Counted from the stretch's first letter, positions 33,724-43,584 are shown. The stretch: 64,000 nt of DNA from Limnothrix sp. FACHB-406 (GCF_014698235.1 NZ_JACJSP010000014.1:42230-106229), one strand, 5' to 3'. A program made the numbers and translations. The notes: generated by a model from the sequence alone, not told the origin.

Positions 33724-34926
33724 ATGGCCCAAACCGCAACCACCGAACAAATTGCCTACGAACTTTCTTGGGTTAGTCGGATGGCGGATCTGAGTCCGCA
33801 GGAGTGGGATGCATTAGCCAAACCCCTAAAAACCCCCTTTTTGGAATGGGCTTGGTTGAATAATTTGGAAACATCGGGCAGCGCAATTCCGCAGGAAGGT
33901 TGGTTGCCATCCCACTTGGTTGTGCGCCGATCGGGAAAGTTGGTGGCCGCAGCTCCCCTCTATCTCAAGGGACACAGTTATGGCGAATTTGTGTTTGACC
34001 AGCAATGGGCAGATTTGTCCTATCGCCTAGGGGTTGATTACTATCCCAAGCTGTTAGGAATGACCCCTTTTACGCCAGCAGAAGGCTATCGATTTTTAAT
34101 CGACTCTGCTGAAGATGAACGGGCAATCACTGAAATGATGCTGGGGGCGATCGATCATTTTTGTAGCCGACATCATGTGTCTGGCTGTCATTTTCTGTTC
34201 GTGGATCCCCAATGGCAACAACTCATGGAATCCTTGGGCGATTTCATTACCTGGAAACATCACAGCTACATTTGGACGAGTAATAACTATCAAACATTTG
34301 AAGATTATCTAGCGAGCTTTAACGCCAATCAGCGCCGCAATATCAAACGCGAGCGAAAATCCATGGTGAATAGTGGCTTGGAGTTCAAAACCTGGCAGGG
34401 TTCACAAATTCCCCACGGCTATTTTTCCAAGGTTTATGATTTTTACAGCAGCACTTGCGAGAAGTTTTGGGGCGGCAGCCAATATTTAACGCGCAAGTTT
34501 TTTGTGGATTTGGCCGATCAATTAGCCGATCGCGTGGTGTTGTTTACGGCCCATGCCCACGGTGACGATCGCCACCCGATCGCCCTCTCCTTTTGCATCA
34601 CCAAGGGCGATCGGCTCTACGGTCGCTATTGGGGTTGCACGCGAGAAATTGACCATCTGCACTTCAATGCCTGTTATTACGAGCCGATCGACTGGGCGAT
34701 CGCTCACGGAATTCAACTTTTTGACCCCGGCGCAGGGGGGCAACACAAACGGCGGCGCGGATTCCCGGCAACCCCCAACCACAGTCTGCACCGGCTTTAT
34801 CATCCCCGGCTCGATCGGATTTTGCGAACCTATATTGATGAAATTAACCAATACGAACAACAACAAATTGATGCCATTAACGCTGAGTTGCCGTTTAGCC
34901 AAGCTCAGCCAGAACTAAAACTCTAA
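33724..34926 (+). CDS. FemAB-like (PF04339-type) peptidoglycan-related acyltransferase
   Basis: 400 residues. It has the double-GNAT look of the DUF482/FemAB_like family: TPFLEWAWLNNLETSGSA, HLVVRRSGKLVAAAPLYLKGHS, FNANQRRNIKRERKSM, FYSSTCEKFWGGSQYLTRKFF, ALSFCITKGDRLYGRYWG and GAGGQHKRRRGFPATPNHS. Members are annotated as peptidoglycan biosynthesis proteins or GNAT N-acyltransferases by analogy with FemX/FemAB, which add amino acids to lipid II; the bacterial reaction has not been settled. Cytoplasmic, no signal. Monocistronic, with a terminator before it. Confidence 0.85.
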   Translation: MAQTATTEQIAYELSWVSRMADLSPQEWDALAKPLKTPFLEWAWLNNLETSGSAIPQEGWLPSHLVVRRSGKLVAAAPLYLKGHSYGEFVFDQQWADLSYRLGVDYYPKLLGMTPFTPAEGYRFLIDSAEDERAITEMMLGAIDHFCSRHHVSGCHFLFVDPQWQQLMESLGDFITWKHHSYIWTSNNYQTFEDYLASFNANQRRNIKRERKSMVNSGLEFKTWQGSQIPHGYFSKVYDFYSSTCEKFWGGSQYLTRKFFVDLADQLADRVVLFTAHAHGDDRHPIALSFCITKGDRLYGRYWGCTREIDHLHFNACYYEPIDWAIAHGIQLFDPGAGGQHKRRRGFPATPNHSLHRLYHPRLDRILRTYIDEINQYEQQQIDAINAELPFSQAQPELKL

Positions 34927-35257
34927 ATCCAGATTTCAGCAAATTTTTGAATCAAGACTTTAATCAAGACTTTAATCAAGGCTTTAAGCAAGTCTTTAAG
35001 CCGTTTTGCAGCAGAACCTTCACGCAGTTGTTAAACTGGCCTTCTACCTGAAGCGATCGTCCCGTTGCAGGGCATATTCAACAGTAAGGCTGTAGCAGCG
35101 GTGTTGCAGGGATCGGGCTGTGGGGTCAGGCTGAGCGATCCTGCGATTCAACGCTGAGCGCCGCAACCCATGAACATCGCAGCACAATCACCCCGATCGG
35201 CTGGTGTTGTTGAGTGAATTCAATTTCTGGCTACGATCCGCTGGAGTGCCCGTTTTT
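34927..35257. other. Intergenic region with a 12-bp array
   Basis: About 330 bases. The array at 34951-34998 starts 24 bases after the FemAB-like stop. Nothing else is identified. Confidence 0.5.
34951..34998. repeat. 12-bp tandem array, four copies
   Basis: ATCAAGACTTTA repeated exactly twice, then two variants (ATCAAGGCTTTA, AGCAAGTCTTTA). Confidence 0.92.
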
Positions 35258-35509
35258 ATGAAGCGTCTGATTCAAATCGCGAGCATGGTTTTGTTGGGGT
35301 CGATCGCGGTGGCCACCGTTGAAGATGTGGCCTCCGCCAGATCTGGAAACCTGGCCGGGCGCTGGTTCAACCAAATGGCCAGCCATTGGCAAGCGGGCAA
35401 ACAACAATTGAGCCAAGTGGGCCAGGGCGATCGCCTCAGTTGCAACCTGGTTTCCGTGAGTCCCAAGCGCCAAATTACCCGACTTTGCGCAACCCAAAGC
35501 CACCTGTAA
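35258..35509 (+). CDS. Small secreted hypothetical protein
   Basis: 83 residues. MKRLIQIASMVLLGSIAVATV looks like a signal peptide, with cleavage possible near VASARSG. The mature ~55 residues are basic and hydrophilic with two Cys (DRLSCNLVSV and TRLCATQSHL) that could form one disulfide. Not recognised. The ATG at 35258 is preferred to earlier codons because it begins the signal peptide. The stop codon TAA is the first part of a 12-bp repeat array. Confidence 0.5.
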   Translation: MKRLIQIASMVLLGSIAVATVEDVASARSGNLAGRWFNQMASHWQAGKQQLSQVGQGDRLSCNLVSVSPKRQITRLCATQSHL

Positions 35510-35555
35510 TCCGTGATCAAATCCGTGATCAAATCCGTGATCAAATCCGCGATCA
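35508..35555. repeat. 12-bp tandem array beginning on a stop codon
   Basis: Four units of AATCCGTGATCA (the last with CGCG), the first overlapping the TAA of the small secreted protein. Ends just before the convergent prmA stop. Confidence 0.95.
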
Positions 35556-35561
35556 AATTCT

Positions 35562-36455
35562 TTACGATCGCCGCACATTAATACAGCACCATTCCTGACG
35601 CTTCCACAACGTGGCCACAATCCAACCACTTTGTTCCAACGTGTCAGAAATTGCCTTGGCTTGATCTAACAAAATGCCACTCAACACTCCCCAAGTCTTT
35701 TGATGGCTAATTTGTTCTAATTGCGGAATCAAATCCACAATTACCTCCGCCAAAATGTTGCAGAAAAAGCCATCCACTTTGCGATCGCCCAACATCTCTT
35801 GCAACTTCTCAAAAGATCCCTGCTCCAGATGCACCCGATCGGGCTGAATATGGTTCAGCGAAATATTTTCTTGGGTTGCCCGCAAACATAGGGGATCAAT
35901 ATCCACCGCGTAGGCAGTTTTGGCCCCCACCAACAACGCCCCGATCGCCAAAATTCCCGACCCACAACCAATGTCTGCAACGATCTGCTCCGTGGGCTGG
36001 CCGTCAAAGCGCATCTCCATCGACTCCATGCAGAGTTGCGTTGTGGGATGGGCCCCCGTGCCAAAGGCAACCCCCGGATCCAAACGCACCACTACCCGCT
36101 TACCCGCCTCCGGCACATCCAACCAAGCCGGACAAATCAAGAACTGATCGCCCACTTCTTGCGGCTGCCAATGTTCTTTCCAACTGCTCGACCAATCCTC
36201 TTCATCAATCAAATTCCATTTGACCGTTGGTTCAGGCAAATTGGCCAAAATGGCATCTTGGCGTAACCAAAGCGCCAGGGCAGAAAGATCTAGGAGTTGC
36301 GCCTGCTCTTGGGGCAAATAGGCGGAAATCAAACAATTCTTGCCTTTATATTGGCTAGAGGTGCCTCGGCAACCAAAATCTTGAGTTCGCCAATAAACGG
36401 TGTCTTCGAGTAATGGGTGGCAGCGAATGTTGATTTCCCACCAACTATTAGCCAT
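35562..36455 (-). CDS. prmA: Ribosomal protein L11 methyltransferase
   Basis: 297 residues. The N-terminal substrate-recognition domain is followed by a class I methyltransferase: VADIGCGSGILAIGALLVG (motif I), YAVDIDPLCLRATQENISLN (motif II) and FFCNILAEVIVDLIPQL, the Asn-Ile-Leu signature of PrmA. LDPGVAFGTGAHPTTQLCM just before motif I is also characteristic. PrmA trimethylates ribosomal protein L11 at several amino groups. Start at MANSWWEINIR is the family's usual beginning. Confidence 0.93.
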   Translation of the reverse strand: MANSWWEINIRCHPLLEDTVYWRTQDFGCRGTSSQYKGKNCLISAYLPQEQAQLLDLSALALWLRQDAILANLPEPTVKWNLIDEEDWSSSWKEHWQPQEVGDQFLICPAWLDVPEAGKRVVVRLDPGVAFGTGAHPTTQLCMESMEMRFDGQPTEQIVADIGCGSGILAIGALLVGAKTAYAVDIDPLCLRATQENISLNHIQPDRVHLEQGSFEKLQEMLGDRKVDGFFCNILAEVIVDLIPQLEQISHQKTWGVLSGILLDQAKAISDTLEQSGWIVATLWKRQEWCCINVRRS

Positions 36456-36541
36456 GGATCAAGTCCTGAAGGGGCGCTTTTGAATTTCTGTCGCTTCATT
36501 GTCCCATGGCCCTTGCGATTCCTCAGGCATCAGGCATTAAA

Positions 36542-36569
36542 CATTAACCAGAATTCATTAACCAGAATT
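36542..36569. repeat. 14-bp direct duplication
   Basis: CATTAACCAGAATT occurs twice head to tail; further CAGAAT and CAGGATT pieces follow. Confidence 0.85.
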
Positions 36570-36695
36570 GAGCAGAATCAAGATCCAGCAGGATTAATCA
36601 GCATGAACCAGAATTAAGCAGGATTGATTAAGACCAATGACCGATGAGGAGTCCAAAGAGGAGTCCAGCGGGGTGATGATGGGCAACTCACCCAT

Positions 36696-36731
36696 AACTG
36701 CCATCGTAATTGCCATCGTAATTGCCATGAC
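36696..36731. repeat. 12-bp tandem array, three copies
   Basis: AATTGCCATCGT-type units, about 200 bases before the ndhH start. Confidence 0.88.
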
Positions 36732-36935
36732 CGGCAACCGCGATTATGGGCGATCAAACAAAAAACAATCGATCGCTCCCCACTGATCCGCCAGTCCGCC
36801 GCAATTTCGGTTGATAATGGCAAGCGGTGTTCCATCGCCATCCACCGGTCGTGCGCCCAGCCACCGACTTGTTTAACGCGGCGATCGCCCACACGCGATG
36901 CCCAGTGCAACCACCAACGGAGACCGATCGATCCT

Positions 36936-38120
36936 ATGACCCGGATTGAAACCAAAACCGAACCGATGGTCGTGAACATGGGCCCCCATCACCCGTCCAT
37001 GCACGGCGTGTTGCGGCTCATCGTCACCCTCGACGGCGAAAACGTCATCGACTGCGAACCCGTCATTGGCTATCTCCATCGCGGCATGGAGAAAATTGCC
37101 GAAAACCGCACCAACATCATGTTCGTGCCCTACGTCAGTCGGTGGGACTACGCCGCCGGGATGTTCAACGAAGCAATCACGGTTAACGCTCCCGAAAAGC
37201 TCGCCGGCATTGAAGTGCCCCGCCGCGCCAGCTACATCCGCATGATCATGCTGGAGCTGAACCGAATCGCCAACCACCTGCTGTGGCTTGGCCCCTTCCT
37301 GGCCGATGTGGGTGCGCAAACCCCCTTCTTCTACATCTTCCGCGAACGGGAGATGATCTATGACCTGTGGGAAGCCGCCACGGGCGCACGCCTGATTAAC
37401 AACAACTATTTCCGCATGGGCGGCGTGGCCGCTGACTTGCCCTACGGCTGGATCGACAAGTGCCGCGACTTCTGCAACTACTTCGCGCCCAAAATCGACG
37501 AATACGAAAAGCTGATCACCAATAACCCGATCTTCCGCCGCCGCGTGGAAGGCATTGGCACGATCAGCCGCGAAGAAGCAATCAACTGGGGTCTGTCGGG
37601 CCCCATGCTGCGCGGTTCGGGCGTGAAGTGGGACTTGCGGAAAGTTGACCACTACGAGTGTTACGACGAACTGGACTGGGATGTGCAGTGGGAAACCGGC
37701 GGCGACTGCTTCGCTCGCTACCTGGTGCGGGTGCGGGAAATGCGCGAGTCGAACAAGATGCTCTTGCAAGCGCTGGATCAGATCCCGGGCGGCCCCTACG
37801 AAAACCTGGAAGCCCAACGGATGCTGGGCGGGCCAAAGTCCGAATGGAACGGCTTTGATTATCAGTTCATTGGCAAGAAGCTGGCTCCCACGTTCAAGAT
37901 TCCCAAGGGCGAACATTATGTGCGCCTCGAAAGCGGTAAGGGCGAACTGGGTGTGTTCATCGTGGGTGATGACAATGTGTTCCCCTGGCGCTTCAAGATC
38001 AAGGCTCCGGACTTCACCAATTTGCAAATCCTGCCGCACTTGCTGAAGGGCGTGAAGGTGGCGGACATCATGGCGATTCTGGGCAGCATCGACGTGATTA
38101 TGGGATCAGTCGATCGCTAA
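36936..38120 (+). CDS. ndhH: NAD(P)H-quinone oxidoreductase subunit H
   Basis: 394 residues, the standard length. Begins [20 protein letters not shown] and contains [50 protein letters not shown] and the C-terminal [20 protein letters not shown], all typical of NdhH/NuoD. It is a peripheral subunit of the thylakoid NDH-1 complex that forms part of the plastoquinone pocket and serves cyclic electron flow, respiration and CO2 uptake. It is monocistronic, as is common in cyanobacteria. Confidence 0.97.
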   Translation: MTRIETKTEPMVVNMGPHHPSMHGVLRLIVTLDGENVIDCEPVIGYLHRGMEKIAENRTNIMFVPYVSRWDYAAGMFNEAITVNAPEKLAGIEVPRRASYIRMIMLELNRIANHLLWLGPFLADVGAQTPFFYIFREREMIYDLWEAATGARLINNNYFRMGGVAADLPYGWIDKCRDFCNYFAPKIDEYEKLITNNPIFRRRVEGIGTISREEAINWGLSGPMLRGSGVKWDLRKVDHYECYDELDWDVQWETGGDCFARYLVRVREMRESNKMLLQALDQIPGGPYENLEAQRMLGGPKSEWNGFDYQFIGKKLAPTFKIPKGEHYVRLESGKGELGVFIVGDDNVFPWRFKIKAPDFTNLQILPHLLKGVKVADIMAILGSIDVIMGSVDR

Positions 38121-38208
38121 ATTTGCCAACCCATTTGCATTCCAGTTGAATTCCAATTAAATTCTGAGCGAGGTCGTCCTTTGAGATGATCTCGCTTTTT
38201 TAATGGTG

Positions 38209-38835
38209 CTACCACAGGCCGGGGATTGGCTCAGAAGAACTTTGACCCAGAACGGTGAGCGATCGAATTTCAAATTCGTATTGGGTGCGATCGGCTCCGG
38301 GGCCAGTGCTGCGCCGCAACGTCCCCACGGCACTGTAAGACCGATCGAGGCTCCATGCTTGATCCTCAAGTCGGGCACTTTCCCAACGAATAGTGCGATC
38401 GACCTGACCGCCCGGGCGCAAGGTCAGTTGTTCAACACCCGTACATCGCAAATTGCTGAGGGCTAGCCATTGAGACCCCGCTCGCAATCCGGCGGGCCCT
38501 TGGCAGCGATTGCAATCTCGCTGGTCACCGGGCTGGGCGCTGCTGGGAAAAGGACAGGCCATGCGGGTACAGCCGATCGCCCCTTGCGGATCCGGGCTGG
38601 GTTGCAAACGGCCCTGTACTTCAATGAGTCGATCGACCCACCGTTGCGGATTGGCTAACAGATCCGCGATCGGGACAAGCTCCACTCGCCGTTCCTTGAC
38701 CTGAATCGGTTGTTTGGTTGAATCCGGCAGCACAGCCCGATCTCCCGCCAGGGCCGCGCCGCCGGTACAAAGCAGCACGGAGAGCAAGGCGGCCCGCCCA
38801 AGGAAATGTTTGAACAAGGCTGGATCCTGGAACAT
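38209..38835 (-). CDS. Secreted hypothetical protein with Cys-rich middle
   Basis: 208 residues from the ATG. A signal peptide is likely (FLGRAALLSVLLCTGGAALAGDR). VELVPIADLLANPQRWVDRLIEVQGRLQ resembles the beginning of an OB-fold, as in tRNA_anti or NigD-like domains, and the middle has five Cys (GCTRMACPF, DCNRCQG, LRCTGV), suggesting disulfides or a metal site. I do not recognise the family. A 16-bp repeat array immediately precedes the start codon on the coding strand. Confidence 0.55.
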   Translation of the reverse strand: MFQDPALFKHFLGRAALLSVLLCTGGAALAGDRAVLPDSTKQPIQVKERRVELVPIADLLANPQRWVDRLIEVQGRLQPSPDPQGAIGCTRMACPFPSSAQPGDQRDCNRCQGPAGLRAGSQWLALSNLRCTGVEQLTLRPGGQVDRTIRWESARLEDQAWSLDRSYSAVGTLRRSTGPGADRTQYEFEIRSLTVLGQSSSEPIPGLW

Positions 38836-38883
38836 CAATCTGGTTTCTAAGCAATCTGGTTTCTAAGCAATCTGGTTTCTGAA
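38836..38883. repeat. 16-bp tandem array, three copies
   Basis: CAATCTGGTTTCTAAG twice and a near copy, directly upstream of the minus-strand hypothetical gene, where its leader and ribosome-binding site should be. Confidence 0.92.
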
Positions 38884-38951
38884 TCCTGTTTCAAGGGCGA
38901 CCGCAACCCAAGGAATCGGCCCTTAGCCGAGGCTGCGATCGCCCTAGGGGG

Positions 38952-40940
38952 CTAGCTGTCAAACATGGTGGCAATCAGGTCTGCAAACCGCTCAAACACC
39001 ACGTTTCGCCGCACTTTCATGGTTTGGGTCAACAGACCATTTTCGATCGACAGGGGTTCCGCCAAAAAACGAAAGGTGCTGATCCGTTCCTCGGCTTTGT
39101 AGCCGGGGCGATTTTTCACTTCCCGTGCCAACTCATCTCGAATCAAGGCCTGTACCCGATCGCTTTGGAGATCCACCGAATCAAGCCCCTGTTCTGCGGC
39201 CCAAGCGGCGATCGCCTCCTGGTTGGGCACAATCAAAGCCCCGAGCGTCTTTTGGTCTTGACCCACCAACACAACTTGGCTGATGTAGGGACTGCGAATA
39301 CAGGCATCCTCGATCGGCTGGGGTTCAATATTTTCCCCATTGGTCAGGACGATCGTGTCCTTGGCCCGCCCGGTGATGGTGATGTCCCCGATCGGCGACA
39401 GCCAACCCAAATCTCCCGTATCAAACCAGCCTTCCGAGTCGATCGCCTTCGCCGTTGCTTCCGGTTTGCCAAAGTAACCCGCCATAATCTGTGGGCCCCG
39501 GGCCAGAATTAGGCCTTTGTCGCCCACCGGGAGCGGCTGGCGGGTTTCAAGATCAACCGATCGCAGCTCCGTGGCCGGCAGCGGCAGCCCAGAAGTTCCC
39601 CGCAAATTTCGCCAGTTGCGCCGCACCGTCAGCACCGGGGAAGTCTCCGTCAGGCCATAGCCTACCAGCACATTCACCCCCACAATTTCAAAGAACATTT
39701 CCAGGTGGGTGGCCAAGGAACCGCCGCCACTGATGGCGTATTGCAGCTCTCCCCCGGTGGCCTGCCGAATTTTTTGATACACCAGTCGATCGCCCAAGCG
39801 GTGCAGCGGCCAATGGGCGATCGCCCGTGCCCCCGCCAACAATTTTTCCAAACCTGCTGCCGGTTTCGATCGTAACTCCAGCCCTTGCCAGCGGCGCTTG
39901 GCCCGCACGTAGCGCTCACTGAACCCCAAAAAGGTTTGGGCAATTTTTTGGGTACTGGCCGGTTGGGATTGGAATTGCTTTTGCACCCCTTCATAAATTG
40001 ACTCCCAAAGACGCGGCACCGCCATCATGTATTGGGGCCGATGGGTTTTCAGATCGGCCTTGAGCTGGCGAATGTTGGTGTAAACCAAAACGCAACCTTG
40101 ACAGAGCAAGTAATAGTCCCCAATCCGGCCAAAGGAGTGCCAGGTGGGCAGCAGGGTCAACACCCGATCGCCCGCTTGAGGAGCCACCACCGTTCGGAAT
40201 GCACTGAGCTGATAGAGATAGTTCCCATGGGACAACATCACCCCTTTCGGTTGCCCCGTGGTTCCGGAGGTATAGATCAGCGTGGCTAGGGTTTTTGGAT
40301 CCTGTTGGGGCGGTTGCCAGGGGTGATTTTTCAGGCGATCGCGCCCCCGCTCCAGCAACTCCAAAAAATTCAAAAGCAAGATATCATCCCCGATCGCGCC
40401 CGATCGCACCGGCTCCTCATCCGACAACAACACGATCGCCACCAAAGGCAAATCTCCCAGGCGATCGGCTAACCGATTCAACGTCTTTTGATTCTCAACA
40501 ATCAAGAGCCGCGCCTCACTGTCTGCCAGGATGTAGCGCAACTCCTCCGTTTCCGCCAAAGAACTCCGCACCGCATTGGCAAACCCCGCCGCCATCGTGC
40601 CCTGATCCGCCACAAACCACCGAGCACTATTGTCCGCAAACAGCGCAACCCGAGGCGGCACAACCAATCCCGCCTCCTCCCGCGCACTGGCATCCTCAGG
40701 ACTCAGCAGCGTTTGCAGTCCCGCCGCAAACGTTTGCAGATATTCCAGCAGTTCCGCAAAATTCAGCTCCAGCGCTGGTGACGAGTGGCGATCGCGCAGG
40801 GCCGGCAACGTGCCAAAGCGTTGGGCTGCCCGCACCCACACCTGAGTCAAATTTTGTGCGCCCGAATAGTCCACGGCACGGCCCATCTGGGCCCGATCCT
40901 GGGGAAATAGCTCCGATTCGGCAAAGGCAGAAGCAATCAT
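38952..40940 (-). CDS. aas: Acyl-ACP / long-chain acyl-CoA synthetase
   Basis: 662 residues. AMP-binding superfamily motifs: LIYTSGTTGQPKGVMLSHGN, VLVGYGLTETSPVLTVRR, GWFDTGDLGWL, ITGRAKDTIVLTNGENIEP and PGYKAEERISTF at the end. Cyanobacteria have a single long-chain enzyme of this type (Synechocystis Slr1609), which loads free fatty acids onto ACP for recycling of membrane lipids; the length and ENIEP motif agree with it. No membrane helix is seen, but peripheral membrane association is expected. Confidence 0.87.
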   Translation of the reverse strand: MIASAFAESELFPQDRAQMGRAVDYSGAQNLTQVWVRAAQRFGTLPALRDRHSSPALELNFAELLEYLQTFAAGLQTLLSPEDASAREEAGLVVPPRVALFADNSARWFVADQGTMAAGFANAVRSSLAETEELRYILADSEARLLIVENQKTLNRLADRLGDLPLVAIVLLSDEEPVRSGAIGDDILLLNFLELLERGRDRLKNHPWQPPQQDPKTLATLIYTSGTTGQPKGVMLSHGNYLYQLSAFRTVVAPQAGDRVLTLLPTWHSFGRIGDYYLLCQGCVLVYTNIRQLKADLKTHRPQYMMAVPRLWESIYEGVQKQFQSQPASTQKIAQTFLGFSERYVRAKRRWQGLELRSKPAAGLEKLLAGARAIAHWPLHRLGDRLVYQKIRQATGGELQYAISGGGSLATHLEMFFEIVGVNVLVGYGLTETSPVLTVRRNWRNLRGTSGLPLPATELRSVDLETRQPLPVGDKGLILARGPQIMAGYFGKPEATAKAIDSEGWFDTGDLGWLSPIGDITITGRAKDTIVLTNGENIEPQPIEDACIRSPYISQVVLVGQDQKTLGALIVPNQEAIAAWAAEQGLDSVDLQSDRVQALIRDELAREVKNRPGYKAEERISTFRFLAEPLSIENGLLTQTMKVRRNVVFERFADLIATMFDS

Positions 40941-41203
40941 GGCAAAGGGGTGCTAAAACAGGCGATCAACAAAGCAACACAACCCTATCGGGTCATTTGC
41001 CGCTTCAGCAACTCTCCCCGGGCGATCAGGTCAATAAGAAAGAGCGTGAGTCCCATTATTCCTGATGCCTTGTTGCCCAGGTATTGTCTTTAAGATCATA
41101 AGGATCATATTTATTGAGCCAGCTCCCAGCAATCATACTTATTGAAGATGGTGATATAATAGCGCCTAGTTTTTGACTAATCTTCAGAGTCGAGCAGTAC
41201 CCT
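40941..41203. other. Left edge of an AT-rich insert
   Basis: Base composition changes near 41060 from the surrounding GC-rich, HIP1-bearing sequence to AT-rich sequence without HIP1. No repeat, tRNA or recombinase gene marks the boundary. Confidence 0.4.
41152..41160 (+). promoter_or_regulatory. Extended -10 promoter element
   Basis: TGATATAAT, a perfect TGn-TATAAT extended -10, about 44 bases before the methyltransferase start. No good -35 hexamer is found at 17 bases, as extended -10 promoters permit. Confidence 0.5.
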
Positions 41204-42235
41204 ATGGCAGTCTATGAAACCGAAAATTGCATTATCGGGGTCGAATTTTCTTGGGCAGAGGGACTATGGTATTGGGTTAGAGGATGGGTTGTAGGAAAAG
41301 AAGGCCCAGTTCATCAAATAAACTTAACCATGCCACAAACTGAGACTCATGAGCTTTCCTGGCATAGCCGCAAAGATGTTGCAAGCCTATTCCAGCAATA
41401 CTCTCCACCAGAAAATTGTGGCTTCACAGCTTGTTTTGAAAAAAAAAGCTCAGAATGCTTTCAGCTTCAAATCAAGAGTGATAATGGAAACTACTCTTGG
41501 CAAGTTCCCTATAATCTAGAAAAGCTAAAGTATCACGACGAGTTATTATTTCCTGAAGGAGAAGAAGACCTTTACACTCAGTTCATTAGAATTTGCAATG
41601 AAAAGCATTTGGATGTCTTGGAAATTGGCTCTCGGATAGTTACATCTGAAAGCCAGCGTGTTCACTTCCAAGATGTAAATTCATACACAGGATTTGACTA
41701 CTACAAAGACGAAAACACTGATGTTGTTGGAGATGCTCACCAGCTTTCTCGTTATTTTGGGGATCGAAAATTCGATGCTATATTCTCGCGATCTGTCTTT
41801 GAGCATTTAGCAATGCCCTGGTTGGTTGCCCTAGAAATTAACCGCTTGCTTAAGCCAGGTGGAGTCACGTTTCATTCCACACACCCAGCCTGGCCTATTC
41901 ATGAAATGCCATGGGATTTTTGGCGGTTTTCCAGTGAAGGGATGAAAGCTCTTTTCCCGGACACACTTGGTTTCCAAGTTCTTTCATGTCGCATGAATTC
42001 CCCAGTGCGAATGTACATGGAACAGCCATTGGAATGTTTGGAGTTTCCCTTATTTCGAAGTTATGCAGGTGTCGCAATCTTGGCTCAGAAAATTCAAGAC
42101 TTTGATGAGAGTGTTTTTCGCTGGAATGCTTCACTTGCAGGAGTAGTTGGTGAAGGTAGTCACTACCCTGAGCCTCAAAAACAGCAACCAGCCGATCAAT
42201 CAAACATTACAGATCCAGATTTTGTAATTTTTTAA
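41204..42235 (+). CDS. SAM-dependent methyltransferase with N-terminal accessory domain
   Basis: 343 residues. The first ~120 residues are beta-rich (GVEFSWAEGLWYWVRGWVVG, ELSWHSRKDVASLF) and not recognised. From about 135 a class I methyltransferase begins: LDVLEIGSRIV (motif I, GxG-like but degenerate), YTGFDYYKDENTDVVGDAH, FDAIFSRSVFEHLAMPW and EINRLLKPGGVTFHSTHP, then WPIHEMPWDFWRFSSEG. The EHLAMPW and WDFWRF motifs fit type-11 methyltransferases found with polysaccharide and glycan genes. Codon choice is AT-leaning, unlike its flanks, consistent with transfer. With the next gene it may form one unit. Confidence 0.8.
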   Translation: MAVYETENCIIGVEFSWAEGLWYWVRGWVVGKEGPVHQINLTMPQTETHELSWHSRKDVASLFQQYSPPENCGFTACFEKKSSECFQLQIKSDNGNYSWQVPYNLEKLKYHDELLFPEGEEDLYTQFIRICNEKHLDVLEIGSRIVTSESQRVHFQDVNSYTGFDYYKDENTDVVGDAHQLSRYFGDRKFDAIFSRSVFEHLAMPWLVALEINRLLKPGGVTFHSTHPAWPIHEMPWDFWRFSSEGMKALFPDTLGFQVLSCRMNSPVRMYMEQPLECLEFPLFRSYAGVAILAQKIQDFDESVFRWNASLAGVVGEGSHYPEPQKQQPADQSNITDPDFVIF

Positions 42236-42430
42236 CACACTTGTGGGTTTAACTCAGTTACACTGTTAACCAAGTGGGTTGGTGCAGAAGCCAACAAAGG
42301 AGCTTTGAAGCCGCCAATTCATGATTGGTAAACAATTTAACTCTAACTTATTGACTGTCCTGTTGGTGCAATTTGGAAGCATTTGATCACTCAATAAGTT
42401 ACTCGCTCTTTCAAGCCTGGTGTATATTCC

Positions 42431-43357
42431 ATGGAATACAATCTCGGTCATTTTACAGACGTTGTCCCTGACTCCCGCCGTCCGCCACTTGATCGGACAA
42501 TCGCACCTCCTAATTTGACTTCTGATCAGGAATACTGGCGCAGGTACGGTTACCTCATCATCGAAAATTTTATTCCCCAAGACCTGATTGATCGCTACTG
42601 CAAACGCTTTTTGAAAGACACCTTAAGTATTGGCAAGATTGGATACTTGAGTCCAACTCCCTACTTAGAGGTAGATGAAATTAAAAACCTTTGTCTCTAC
42701 CCGCCACTTTTAGACAAATTACGGGAACTAATTGGCCATGAAATGGCTATGCATCTTAATCTAACAAACTGGAAGTCTACCCAACGAAATTGGCATCAGG
42801 ATGATTACCTAAACCCTGTAAGCGTGAATGCTCACTATGCAGGAGTTTGGTTTGCTCTAGATTATATTCATCCAGATTCCGGGCCTTTTGAGTTTGTTCC
42901 TGGCTCTCATCGTTGGGATGTTTGTCGTCAAGAGAAAATTCTTTCTGCACTACCGCCTGAAATTCGTAGTGATCCGGACTGGCCATGGCATGCAGAAAAA
43001 ATTCTTAACCCGCTCTATGATGCAGAAATCGAGCGCCAGCGAGTCCAGCCAGTAACTTGGTGTGGGAAAAAAGGAGATGTATTGATTTGGCACGCTTGGC
43101 TGTTGCATCGTGGTAGCTTGCCTAGGAATCCCGAAATCGTGCGTCCTACGATCATCACCCATTACTCCAGTGTAGACCATAGACCAGATATGCCTTACAT
43201 TGCCGAACATCACTACCACAATCGGCCAGGTAAGTACTTCCTCTTTGACCGCCCAGCAGAAGCAGAGCTAAATCGGCAGCAGGGGTTTCCATGTCATCCA
43301 AATTCCACTCCTCAAGTGCTTAACCCCCTCACTCCAAATTCAACTATCCTTTTTTGA
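42431..43357 (+). CDS. Phytanoyl-CoA dioxygenase (PhyH)-family oxygenase
   Basis: 308 residues. Fe(II)/2-oxoglutarate fold: HxD ligands in RNWHQDDYLNPV, strand VWFALDYIHPDSGPFEFVPGSH, and the second His in VLIWHAWLLHRGS, followed by an Arg in PTIITHYSS-adjacent RPTI that could bind 2-oxoglutarate. The family hydroxylates diverse small molecules and glycan or lipid parts. The flanking methyltransferases suggest modification of a secondary metabolite or sugar. It is AT-rich like its neighbours. No signal peptide. Confidence 0.82.
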   Translation: MEYNLGHFTDVVPDSRRPPLDRTIAPPNLTSDQEYWRRYGYLIIENFIPQDLIDRYCKRFLKDTLSIGKIGYLSPTPYLEVDEIKNLCLYPPLLDKLRELIGHEMAMHLNLTNWKSTQRNWHQDDYLNPVSVNAHYAGVWFALDYIHPDSGPFEFVPGSHRWDVCRQEKILSALPPEIRSDPDWPWHAEKILNPLYDAEIERQRVQPVTWCGKKGDVLIWHAWLLHRGSLPRNPEIVRPTIITHYSSVDHRPDMPYIAEHHYHNRPGKYFLFDRPAEAELNRQQGFPCHPNSTPQVLNPLTPNSTILF

Positions 43358-43373
43358 GCACCACTCTGATTAG

Positions 43374-43559
43374 TATCCTTGTGCTAAAGAGTTTCTGGAG
43401 ACCTGTGACAGTGCCTATCAAAATAATGAGTTCCAAGGCAAAATGTCTGACCTAACAGAATTTCTGCCTGTACATATCACTGAGTTACGGCACTACCAAA
43501 ATCTTTACTCTGCCAACCGTGCTATGAAACCTAGAGTTACCTGTTTAAATTTCTGTTAA
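43374..43559 (+). pseudogene. Possible gene remnant of about 60 codons
   Basis: A frame opened by a TAG at 43371 reads YPCAKEFLETCDSAYQNNEF, then MSDLTEFLPVHITELRHYQN and a TAA at 43557. The composition is protein-like and it is directly downstream of the PhyH gene. An internal ATG (43443) would give 38 residues. It may be the eroded end of a lost gene in the island. Confidence 0.25.
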
Positions 43560-43584
43560 AGTCTATAAGAATGCTTTGAAATTG

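Larger units (their letters stand above)
36456..36935. other. Intergenic region with two small repeat arrays
   Basis: About 480 bases between divergent prmA and ndhH. It contains a 14-bp duplication (36542-36569) and a 12-bp triplication (36696-36731). No gene is seen. Confidence 0.5.

Noticed and set aside
36873..38039. A 388-codon open frame antisense to ndhH
   Set aside because: It mirrors the ndhH reading frame codon for codon, as happens opposite GC-rich genes with biased third positions. The product is His/Val-rich without a motif.
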